A DNA stretch of 64,000 nucleotides from Macrotrachela quadricornifera. Its lineage: Eukaryota > Rotifera > Eurotatoria > Philodinida > Philodinidae. The stretch is taken from assembly GCA_022393335.1 (NCBI GenBank), contig JAJEKB010020704.1, positions 99,952 to 163,951 of the forward strand, read 5' to 3'. The notes below the pieces were generated by a model that saw nothing but the letters and a program-made list of their open reading frames with translations, searched no databases and was not told the DNA's origin. The translations under genes were made by a program, and so were the position numbers. Shown here in pieces: positions 47,249 through 57,271 of the stretch (positions are counted from its first letter, which is position 1; each line of letters starts with the position of its first letter).

Positions 47249-48035
47249 CATACCGAACTTCAAAAGCATATTACAAAGTAAAGAAGAGTTCATTACAAAT
47301 AATGCAAAACATATAAATCATTTACGAAACGTACCAAACTTTTAGACATTTTAGGGGAATATCAACCATTTCGTGTAAAATATGTAAAACCTTCAGATAG
47401 GAGTGCGAAACTATTAATGGTTTCGTATGTAATATTCCGAACCTTACAGCAGATTAAAAAACTACCACGAGCTCAGCAGTAATAATGGAAAACCTTCTGA
47501 TTGTCTACAAAACGTCAAGTGTTTTGTACAATATCTATTAATGTTTCGCATGACCTACGGAATCACGAATGGTTTCTTATAGAATATACCAAACTTCAGA
47601 AGGCTGACAAAACCATCGATCGTTTCGTATATAGTATGCGAAACTTTTAAATAGATAAAAACGCTATGAAGGCTTCAGTATAAATGATGCAAAACCTTCA
47701 GATAGTTCACGAAACTATATGTAGTTTCGTATAAAAAAAGACAACCCTTTTTTTTGGTCAACAAAACCAACGATGGTTCCGCTGACATATTGCGAAACGT
47801 TCTGGTGTTTTACGATTCTACCAGAAAATCGATAGTCGATGCACAGAACCACTAACAGTTGTGTGAAACTTACCAAAAGTTTCGTCTGGGAAGTGCGAAG
47901 CCTTGTGAAATTTGCTGAACTAAAAAAAGTTCTAAACGAAAACTACGAAACGGTTTTTGATCTATAGAATTTAGAATGGTTCGGTGCAAAGACAGCGAAC
48001 TTTCAAGATTCAGCAGAGTACCTATTTTTTTAGAA
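47249..48035. repeat. hairpin-array repeat (GAAACCTT/GTTTCG units)
   Basis: A degenerate tandem array with a unit of roughly 80-90 bp: AAACCTTCAGAT, then CGAAAC...ATGGTTTCGTAT forming a small hairpin, then ATATGCGAAAC. It ends with GAGTACCTATTTTTTTAGAA, a variant of the foldback-element terminus. Best read as a decayed, expanded relative of the 45030 and 59538 elements. Confidence 0.65.
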
Positions 48036-48720
48036 TAATCATACTTTACTTATTTGATATGGTATTCTGCTTAATATTATTCCTAATTTCATCAATATTC
48101 GTCACAAGGGAAGTATTTTCACCGAATATTCTTACGTTATTCTTATTTGTTTTTATTGTTTTTTTTTAATCTATGAAAAGACTACTTCCGTGAATGCCAT
48201 TTTGAGTCATTTTTGGCTTAAAATTGAGAGTTTCTTATTTCAAAATGAATTTTTTTATGCAGAATTATTTTTTACCACTTGAAAAAGATCTTCTATAAGA
48301 TCGAAATGCATTATGGTAGTACTTCTAATATTCACCCTCACCGTTACCCTCAAGATTGTTAATGCCATCTTAAAAATATTTTCGGGCAATAACCATTGGA
48401 GCCTTTGGCTACGCAGTTGTTGCTGGCAGTATTAAATTGCTGCTCTGTATATTCGTGTAAGCTTAGCTAGTGTTCTTAAAACACAATCCAGCAAGTAGAG
48501 GTGTAATGCTTAGATCGTATTCAGTCGAGGGTCAAGCGAGTTGTAGCAGCGAGCGTTACTTGTATGAAAATGTTGCTCATTCATAATGTTGTTTTTTGAA
48601 ATACAATGTAGCTGAACGACAGATGATGCTGTGATACAAACACATTCTGCCAGAGATCTGGGTTCTCTAACACCTACGGCAAAAAGAATTTTGAGAAAAT
48701 CGCGTCCTAGAAATTCGCGA
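48036..48720. other. intergenic DNA
   Basis: No gene supported; a 71-codon minus-strand open frame at 48510-48725 has no motif. Confidence 0.4.
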
Positions 48721-48960
48721 TGCACTCAAACTTAACCGCGGTTTCGGTTACCATGGTTATTAGCGGTTTTCAATACCGCCATCTGTTCGTTGGATGACTG
48801 TGGTGTAAGATACCGTGATTCTTAGCGGTTTCAAATGCTTCAGTGTACTTCTTGGATAATCATAGACTGAGATACCATGAATTATAAGTCAGATAGATAG
48901 ATAATTAAATAGTATAAGTAATACGGAACGACATTATTATTTAATTAATTAAATATTTAT
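48721..48960. repeat. CGGTTT/AAACCG repeat followed by GATA tract
   Basis: AACCGCGGTTTCGGTTACC, TAGCGGTTTTCAATACCGC and TAGCGGTTTCAAA units spaced about 35-45 bp, then CAGATAGATAGATAATT. Same composition as 50170-51390 and 62740-63560. Confidence 0.6.
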
Positions 48961-48995
48961 TGTATTGATTTTCTCCCTAAAAATTATATATATAT

Positions 48996-49530
48996 GAGGA
49001 TGGCCAGTCTGACCGGAAAGCCCATTATTTTTTTTTCTATTGTAAGGATAGAACATGTTATTGTTCGGGCCATATGAGAGAGGAACATCGATAACCCTGA
49101 ATTGGCCCGAAGATTACCATGTTTTTGTTGGCGTCTTCGATGATACAACCAGACGCTAACGAAGATTTAGATGTCTCTTCTGGTCTAACTGGCTAAGACG
49201 ACTGCCCGGATAGCAGGAGATACGTGGTTCGAGTTCCATAAAGAGCATCTTTTTCTTCGTTCTGTCACATAACATCAGTGACACTGCTTGACCCATTCGA
49301 TGGCTCATTCATGATGCTAACAGTTTTATGCTTACAATAGTAGAGAACAAGTACCACCTTATCGAGGGAGCTAATAACTTTTCTCTACTATTGTATGGAC
49401 AAAACATGGTAATGTTCGAGCCAATTCAGGATTATCAATGTCCCTCTCTCATATGGCCCGAACAATAACATGTTTTATCCTTACAACAGAAAAAAATGAA
49501 TGGATCTTCCGGCCAGATTGACCATTCCCA
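48996..49530. mobile_element. TIR element carrying a tRNA-like core
   Basis: Inverted ends (AGGATGGCCAGTCTGACCGG and, inverted, GGAATGGTCAATCTGGCCGG) with long matching arms (GTAAGGATAGAACATGTTAT, CATATGAGAGAGGAACAT). Flanked by TA dinucleotide runs on both sides. The centre holds the tRNA-like sequence at 49171-49250. Confidence 0.8.
49171..49250 (+). ncRNA. tRNA-like sequence (degenerate)
   Basis: An A-box-like TGGTCTAACTGG and a B-box GGTTCGAGTTCC stand at tRNA spacing. A D-arm (GTCT/AGAC) and an anticodon-type arm (CTGC/GCAG around CCGGATA) can be drawn. The base before the putative anticodon is C, not T, and T-arm and acceptor pairing are imperfect, so it is a tRNA pseudogene or tRNA-derived promoter, not a working tRNA. 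Confidence 0.45.
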
Positions 49531-49538
49531 TATATATA

Positions 49539-49972
49539 GTAGTAGAAACCCGTGCATACTGCACGGTCGCTTTCACTATGTGAAGAAAATCTTTTCTGAT
49601 GGCAAGCGAATTCTTAAAGACACTTTTTGAATTCTAGCTCTGTTCTGAAACAAAGGTTATTGCATGATATTCAATTTGTTTAAAGGTAACAAATACAAAA
49701 AATTTCTTTGAAAACAATCATATGCTCCTTTGATCCCATCTCTACTATCACTCCTGTTTCTTTAACCTGGTAACACTCACAGAGGCACTAAACATTATTA
49801 TATAGAAGAAGATAGCCAAGCCTATTTTTTGCTCTAGAGCTCGAGCTATAACGATGTTTGTTTTGATCCCTAGGGACAATCTAAAACCATATTTTTTTGA
49901 CCTATGGGCCAAAGGAACATGATGTTTTTCTGATCCGGTAACAGACAGACACACACTGAACATTATAATATA
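49539..49972. repeat. dispersed dimeric repeat
   Basis: Starts GTAGTAGAAACCCGTGCATA with CTGCACGG and ends ACACACTGAACATTATAATA. A closely related end (GGCACTAAACATTATTATAT) occurs internally at about 49782-49803, so it looks like two joined units. A second copy lies in CMIP intron 10. No coding capacity. Confidence 0.75.
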
Positions 49973-50169
49973 GATTTATTTACTAACATTTCATCATCGA
50001 TATTGACTTCATCAGACTATTTTCTGGTGTAGATATTCATAACAAAATTGTGTAAAACATGTATTTTTTTTATTCCATTGATATTGGAACTAACGAAAGA
50101 GTAATAAAAACAAAATCTTCGTCCAGTATCACCGTCTTGTTCGTTCCACTGTCCATGGAAAACATTTAA
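49973..50169. other. AT-rich spacer
   Basis: Nothing seen between the dispersed repeat and the CGGTTT array. Confidence 0.4.
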
Positions 50170-51390
50170 GACAAAACCGCAGCTTACCGCAGTGTTTGTA
50201 AGGTCATCGCGCCTTTCTTAATGGTAGACTGTGATGTACCAAAAGACACTGTGATTTCTTCCGGTTTCTTAACTGTGTTAATTAAAAATCGCGACGATCA
50301 TGATCGCGGCTGCGGTATTATATATATATCGTTTGGATACTGTTCCAAAAACCGTGGTTTATGCACCTATAACTTCAGGTGTAGTTATCGGTTAGATGCA
50401 ATTTTATAAACCGCCACAGTTCAGTTCATAACTGTTGTATTAAATACTGCAGTTTAGGGGCTTTATACCATGGCAAATTCGATAGCGGTTGGATATGTTG
50501 TACTGCGATGAGCTGGTTAGTAACCGCGGTATCTCATATCGCAGTACACTCACTTTTAAACGCGGTGTCTTAAGTAACATTAAATTTCTAAGAACGAAGA
50601 GGATGTCGTGCCCCACCATTTCAAAAATATTCCCAGCAGTCTCACGAAAAAAAATTTGAGAAATCGTGGTTTTTCTCAGCAGTACTATGGTGCAATCACA
50701 AATAACTGCGGTTTCATATACCGCGACTTTCAGCGGTTTTTAAATACCGGGTGTACTTGTTGAGTAACAGCGGCCTGAGATACCTTGGCTTCAGACATCA
50801 CGATTTCGAGCCGTTTTTAACATATAAATAAATGGGTAGTTGGCAAGATAGTTAGACAGTTACTCAGATCGATAGTTGGATAGTTAGGTGGATGGATAGG
50901 CAAATAGGCCGATAGACAGATAAATAGACAGTAAGCAGTTAGATAGATAGGTATTTCGGTAGATGAATGGTTAATCAGATATTTAGGTAGATAGTTAGGT
51001 TGACTTATAATTAAAGATATAGATAGATGGTTTCTTAAGCAAAAAGATAGTTAAATGGGTAGGTAGAGGAGCGGGTAGTTAAGTACAAAGACATAGACAG
51101 ATCGACAAAAATAAGCATCGGTTTCTTAAAACGCGGAAACGAAACCTTTCATGAGGTTTCTTAAGACCACTGAATATCACACCAAAAGATTACCACGGTT
51201 TTTATCGGTTTTCGGAACGGTGGAAATCATATCGTTTATGCGGTATTTCAAAACCGTTAAAAACCGCGATATTTAGCGGTTTTGAAATACCGCATAAACG
51301 GTCTGATTCCCGCTAGCGTGAGAGTTAACTCAAAACCGCGCTTTCATTTACCGCCAAACACCGCGAGCTCCAGATCAAATTTTTTCGGTG
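50170..51390. repeat. CGGTTT/AAACCG hairpin arrays around a degenerate GATA/TAGG satellite
   Basis: 50170-50820 and 51120-51390 hold many CGGTTT, ACCGC and palindromic pairs. The clearest is 51235-51300, where GTTTATGCGGTATTTCAAAA faces its own inverse. Between them, 50825-51110 is a degenerate tetranucleotide tract (GATAGATAG, GTTAGGTAGATAG). No reliable gene. Confidence 0.65.
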
Positions 51391-52374
51391 GGTATAGAAA
51401 ATTTATTTCGTTAAAGACTGTTTTCAATACAAAACAAAATAAAGTTGTATTAAACAACGATTAGCTATGTCTCTCCCGAAGTTTACAAGTAGTCAAAATA
51501 AAATATTTATCAATGACATTCCAATTCATGCCCTCCTTCTCTTCTCTTCTTCTCTTCCTCTCTCGTTCTTTTTCTCTCAGCTAATATGTTAATAGGTAAA
51601 TCATTCATTTCCTTGTATGTTGTTATACAATCGATATTGATTTGCGTAATCGCGTCATTCCAACGTCTATCTATGTATAATCGAACCTGATTATGTTTGT
51701 GTATCGTAATGTGCGTCTCATATATAAGAATTTGTGTTGTATGTGAAACAGATACAACTGAATGATAGAGTATTGAAGCGAATAACGTATATCGAGGATA
51801 GCGGTAATATTACTCCTGCAGTTATCATTGAAATCATAATAAAACAAATACTGCAGTAGTAACGAACATTTCATTACACAAAATTCATTACACCTGCTGC
51901 ATCCTCTCTCTTCTTATTTCTTACTCGTAGCTTACTATCACTCCCCTTCTTTTCTCATTTTGTCAACTTCATTCTGCTTATATTCTACTCAAAGAACATT
52001 TTTTTGGTGGATCATATTACTAGAGATATTTTCTCTAAAACATTATATAGAGAGCAGTTTAAAGTGCAACGTGTCAATTGATATGCGTTATCACAACAAA
52101 GCGTCGTACAAAGTCTATACAGGTAAATAACGATTATATTTACATGAAGATAAGAACGAAGAATCAATAAGAGAAAAAAAACGCAGTTAAAAAACCTCAC
52201 TATCTGACAATTAAAATAAAAGTGTGACGAGCTAAGGTGAATATTCAATGATAAAAATGAATTAGCTCCGTTGTTCTATGTTTTGTTGAGTTGTTGACTT
52301 GTGTTGCTTAGGTTAATCTAAAGTAGTGTCGTCACTATCTTATTTTCTTAGAGATGGCTCCAAGAAACGTTATT
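51391..52374. other. AT-rich intergenic DNA
   Basis: No gene; pyrimidine-rich CTTCTCTTCTTCTC tract near 51535-51575. Confidence 0.5.
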
Positions 52375-52926
52375 TTTTCTGAGTATTTGTAAAAAATGCG
52401 AACACTCACAGACACCCACGAACGCCCTCAAATTGAGAGTTGATACTGTCAGTAAATAGAATTGAGTGAGTTGATTTTACAAACTTCCACAAACACCCAA
52501 ATCTCTTCGCCAATCGATAGAGCAAGCCAACTTAAGTACGTAGACAAAAGACTAGATTTGTTTATGTAAGCTTAAGACAACAGCAGGGACTCACTTTTCC
52601 AATTTTTTCCATATTATGTGTCATTCGGTATAATAGAAAAAATTGAAAAAGTGAGTCCCTGCTATTTTCTTAAGCTAACATAAACAAATCTCATCTTTTG
52701 TCTACATACTTAAATTGGCTTGCTCTATCGATTGGTGAAGAGATTTGTGTGTTCGTAGATTGATAAAAAACAGTGTTTATTGGAAAATTACTTTAATTCT
52801 CAAGTGTGTTGGGTGTTCGTGGTAGTTTGTAGAATCAATCCATTGAGATCCATCTACTGGTAGATTCAACTCCCAATTTGGGAGTGTTCGCGTCTTTTAC
52901 AAATACCCATTTCTGTGTGATATGTT
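52375..52926. mobile_element. foldback element, about 550 bp
   Basis: Inverted arms: outer GAGTATTTGTAAAAAATGCG facing GTCTTTTACAAATACCCATT. Inner arms pair almost perfectly around 52620 (GCAGGGACTCACTTTTCCAA against TTGAAAAAGTGAGTCCCTGC; CAATCGATAGAGCAAGCCAA against TTGGCTTGCTCTATCGATTG). No coding capacity. Confidence 0.85.
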
Positions 52927-53493
52927 AAGTGAGAAAACTATCTTATTTTTAACCTAACATTTCTTTATAAATCGTGTTTGATCCAATATTTTCATTCAAT
53001 CAATATGCCATGATGGCCCATAAAGACTTACCCGTTTTAGTCATAAGAAGGATCGGAATGACTCTGTAAAAATTTCAATCTGCTGATCTAATCTGTTGAA
53101 ACCGGCCAGTTTCAGGAAATCATCGAGCACTCTTGATGACGTGTCTTATCCTAACCTTCATAATTTGTCGGGCTCTACTTTCTACAACTTCTTTCGCCCT
53201 ACCCAAGGATGCTATCTAAAACTTTTTTGACCGTAACCGAGGAACTGTCATGGATTTAATGTAGTTAACAAAGGCTGATATTAATCGTATTCAGATCCAC
53301 TCATCGATTGATCTCGTCTCGAACGATGACCAGCTTTTCGAATAACGAGTTCGATTTGTCCAAGTTAAACTAGTAGCAGCACCGGTCATCAAAAATTCAG
53401 ACCAATTTCATCTACGTTTGATTCCACCTTCACATATGTGTTGCAAAGACAGCTTTTTCTCCCTTGACTATAACTATGTTTATTTGATTTAGG
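52927..53493. other. 5' flank of the methyltransferase gene
   Basis: No other gene. A TTTGATTTAG acceptor-like site ends at 53492, one base before the ATG, so transcripts may be joined here to an upstream exon or a spliced leader. Confidence 0.4.
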
Positions 53494-54213
53494 ATGGCGC
53501 GAAGTCCGATAACAGCTCACCCACATGTTAAAGAACGCAACTGGACTTGGTCTACACGTAAAGAACTGGAGAAGGCCTGGGTATCAACACCAGCTGTATA
53601 CAATGAACATACACTTCAAATCGATCAGCAACCCGTCATGGAAGATTGGGAAAAAAGCTACATGGCTAAACTGGCACAAGTTGCCTGTTCAGGAAGAACC
53701 GATGGCAGTGACCCTCCGCAAGTGCTCGAAATCGGTTTTGGTCTTGGCATTTCAGCAAGAGCTGTTATTCAGAACTTAAAGCCATTATCAGGCACTCACA
53801 ATGTCGTCGAATGTCATCCTCAAGTAATCGAACGATGTCGACGTGACTTTGCTGAGGAACTTGCCTCTGGCCAACTTCATATTTTAGAAGGATTCTGGCA
53901 AGATGTAGTACCCCAGTTAGCCGATGCATCATTTCATGGTATTCTATACGATCCATACCCACTAGTCCAGGAAGATCAAGAACTGCATCCATACTCGTTT
54001 TTTACTGAAGCTTATCGGCTATTAAAACCTGGCGGTGTGTTAACATATTACTCGGATGAAGTCACAGACTTTGGATCGGAACATTTATCGGCATTACGTG
54101 CTGCAGGCTTTGAAGATATCCGTAGTGAATTATGCGAGGTCAATCCACCAGAAAATTGCCGCTACTGGCACGACAAAACTTTTCTTGTGCCCATCGTTCG
54201 AAAAACAAAGTGA
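53494..54213 (+). CDS. guanidinoacetate N-methyltransferase-like SAM enzyme
   Basis: Intronless 239-residue protein of the class I SAM methyltransferases, closest in motif to GAMT, which methylates guanidinoacetate to creatine with S-adenosylmethionine. Visible: VMEDWEKSYM (47-57), a segment that in GAMT covers the substrate; motif I VLEIGFGLGISA (77-88); the acidic end of beta-2, VVECHP (104-109); GILYDPYPL (149-157), matching the family's catalytic Asp; and LLKPGGVLTYYSDE (176-189). Its length equals that of animal GAMT. It is distinctly GC-richer than its flanks and lacks introns, so transfer from a bacterial member is possible. Related bacterial enzymes act on other guanidino compounds, so the substrate is not certain. 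The ATG follows a splice-acceptor-like AG by one base. Cytosolic by absence of a signal peptide. Confidence 0.85.
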   Translation: MARSPITAHPHVKERNWTWSTRKELEKAWVSTPAVYNEHTLQIDQQPVMEDWEKSYMAKLAQVACSGRTDGSDPPQVLEIGFGLGISARAVIQNLKPLSGTHNVVECHPQVIERCRRDFAEELASGQLHILEGFWQDVVPQLADASFHGILYDPYPLVQEDQELHPYSFFTEAYRLLKPGGVLTYYSDEVTDFGSEHLSALRAAGFEDIRSELCEVNPPENCRYWHDKTFLVPIVRKTK

Positions 54214-54979
54214 ACATAGATGTATTTCATCATATAATAGATTGTACGATGCGATCATAATTTTTGATAATAAAAAATCATATAGATGATAATCATGGGA
54301 ACATAGCCTAACACTGATTTTCACTGAGGCCAAAGGAAATGCAATATTGTTTGTTCAATTTATAGAAAAAGAAAAGAAAATCTTTAGCACGTCAGGGTGA
54401 AGGAGGAGGGTGAGGATTTGAGTTAGAATGCAGACCGTGATCGCAATTTCGACCTTATGGTCTAGGTGAGAGCAGCTAGCATAAACTAGATTTCACTGCA
54501 ATCACGCAGATCACCAGATGGTAATAGATTCTAATGATTTTTAAAGAAAAATCAGAAGATTAATACATTCGATCCGATTCAGTTTTCTCAGAAAACTTTT
54601 TGACATGTTCATGTTCATGGACTGTTAACTTCTAATAAATGCACGTAATAACGTTTTCATTATTTTCTACTGATTATTAATCGTTCTTTTCTTTATATCA
54701 CTGCATAATGAGTCATTTTTTTTTGACTGACTGAATAATGGTTCCGGTTACTTTTTTCGTTCTTTTTTATATTATACGAAGCATGTGCAAAAAAATGAAG
54801 AAGTTTCCAGCTTTTTCTACTTTATTATTCTCTCTCTCTCTCTCTATCGTATTGTATATAAATACGGCCCAAATTTTCAAACAGTTCACATGTCGTTTGA
54901 AGAAACTGATACAGATGATAGTACCAGCTTACTTACGAGGAGACATACCGAAGTGTTCAAGTCACTTAAACTCCGTCTT
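54214..54979. other. AT-rich intergenic DNA
   Basis: No gene supported. A CT-dinucleotide run lies at about 54831-54845. 54435-54520 contains a weak relative of the CAGATGG motif. Confidence 0.45.
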
Positions 54980-55507
54980 TTAACGATAAGTAGACCTCAA
55001 TGAGATATGAAGAACCTCAAAACGGTACATGCCCTTAAGCGTTTTTTCCAAAATTCTTGCTATTTTAGTAGAATTTTACCCTGTGGCTGGATATGGACCA
55101 ACAAATCGAATAACATTATTTCGAGCTGAAATTTAGCCCTTATATAGCAATGTCTGTCACTATAATGCGATGAAAATTGTAGCTCAAAAGAGTGTTTCCT
55201 TCACGAAATATTGAATTCCCAAGTTTAATTTGCATGCTATAAAAGATACTCGAATCTCGTTTTTTTTTGTTATTTAATATTTTATGAAGGAAACATTCTT
55301 TCAAGCTGAAATTTCCATCACATTCTAGTGATAAGTATAGCTATCTAAGGGCTAAATTTCAGCTCGAAATAATGTTATTCGATTTGTTGGTCCATATCCA
55401 GCCACAGGGTAAAATTCTATCAAAATAGCAAGAATTTTGGAAAAAACGCTAAAGAGCATGTATCGTTTTGGGATTTTTCATATCTCATCGAGATCTACTT
55501 ATCGTTA
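54980..55507. mobile_element. foldback element, 528 bp
   Basis: The ends TAACGATAAGTAGACCTC and AGATCTACTTATCGTTA are inverted, followed by arms of about 200 bp (GGCTGGATATGGACCAACAA, TCGAGCTGAAATTT in both). The centre is AT-rich. The ends start at a T/A-rich TTTTAAC junction. No coding capacity. Confidence 0.85.
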
Positions 55508-55549
55508 GTAGATGGGGTCTAAGTGGTTTGGATACCTCAGTATGTTCCC

Positions 55550-56010
55550 TCGTTAGTCAAGTGAGTTCTCCGGATGAGGATCTTGATAGAACGCACCTTG
55601 AATCTGATAGTTCTGACGAAGAAGTTACTCATAACAAGAAAGCTATATAGAAAGCAAATTGAGCATTCTGCAGTTTGATGAAAGTCTTGTGCGATCTTTA
55701 CGTCTTCGTATGCCATTCGAGAAGCTGAAACCTAGTCTGAGACAGTAATCAACCAGTCGTTTTGAAGCGCAGATTAATTGATGACAAGCTCGTAGAAAAG
55801 AAAGGATCTGACTGCGTTGTCCGAAGACGCTATGTTAGTTGTTATAAGAAAAACAAGGAACAACAATGAAGAGAAGCGTGTTATTCGACAACAAAGAGAA
55901 TGAAAACTTTCTGTTCTAATTGTAATAAATTTTTTGGTCTTGATTGTTTTAATAAGAAGTATTATGCTAGGGAACAAATGATTTTGAAAGTAGCGAAGAC
56001 AAAGCAGATC
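55550..56010 (+). pseudogene. possible piggyBac transposase tail
   Basis: Two pieces in poor condition. First comes an acidic piece (DLDRTHLESDSSDEEVTHNK, stop at 55648). Then, in the 55815-55975 stretch, a Cys-rich piece with stops between its parts (CVVRRRYVSCYKKNKEQQ and FCSNCNKFFGLDCFNKKY). A C..C...FC..C..C spacing ending in CF resembles the C-terminal Cys-rich domain of piggyBac transposases. The core domain is missing. The assignment is tentative. Confidence 0.35.
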
Positions 56011-56040
56011 GCACATTATGTGTAAACTTTCGCCTAAGAA

Positions 56041-57271
56041 TGAAAGAAAGGAAAGCGTTTTTCTATTAAGTTTCTTGTTAAAATATAGTGAGGTCTACCG
56101 GTAGACCTCATCGAGCCCAATGGATTAAACTCACCGGTTTAATGAAAAGACTATCTGCTGTCTTTGAAATTAAAGTAGAGTAAAACTGTGAGGAAAGTTT
56201 TTTGTTTTTCTTCGAATTTGATTTAGTTTAATTTCATTTATGCAGATTTTTCGTACTACTCAACACGATCTTTTAATAAGATCGAAACTGGTTGTGGTTG
56301 TTTATTCGTTAAACTCACCCTCATAATTTTTGAATTTTATTAAGAATGGATTTATACAAGCTCGAGTAATAATTGAAACGATTGGGCCAATTGAAAAACC
56401 GGAAGATGTTTACTTCAAAATTTTACGACCTGTACTATTCAATTAACAGTTGCAATTAACGGGCACTATTAATTTGCGCTTGATGTGAAAAAACTCTTTG
56501 TTACTATCATCTGATTGAAGGTCTGCATCTACACATGTAGCCCATTTGTTAAAATAATATATTATATAAACTATTGCTTTTAGTTGAAATAAAATCGATA
56601 CTCTTTGTGAGTTGACGATTCTGCTAACTGTTAGTTGATCTTTATCTACATGGACATTATTTAAGTTCGAGAAGACATCGAAACTAATATAGTACTAATG
56701 TTACTTATAAATCTCAATAAGACTCTTGACGCCTAATATTGCAATACTCAGTTGATTTCATAGAAAACTAATGTAAATAATCGTAATATTCCTATATACC
56801 CAAACTTTGAGTACTATATAAAACGAATATCTTTCTCTAGGCAAGCTAATGGCCGCTAATATTTTAATTTTGTTTGTTTGATCATGAAAGCTTTCGTGTA
56901 ACCCAAATATATGTCATCTCTTTAACTGACAGTACAAACATCTTTGTTGAAAGTATTTTGACAATTTAATAAAATTAAGCCCGAACTTTATGTTTCTCTT
57001 TATATTTTTTGAGAATCTCAAAACTTTCGGTCAGATCTAAGTACTTCCCATAATTATAAACAACAATATAGTTAAACATATATACTTTAAATTAAAATAT
57101 AAAAGAAAATACTACAAACAATACTCTTATATACTGCTTGAAACATGTCGAATGATTTTCTTTGAATCTTTTTCTCTTGAAACGGTGTCACCCTTGAGAT
57201 AGATTTTGCTATTTCGTATTAGCACGAATTTGTGCGTGATGTGTCAATGCTATGTTCGTTCAAGACAAGTG
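56041..57271. other. AT-rich intergenic DNA
   Basis: No gene. A small palindrome GAGGTCTACCGGTAGACCTC lies at 56091-56110. The end of this stretch is the 3' flank of the minus-strand oxidase. Confidence 0.5.
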
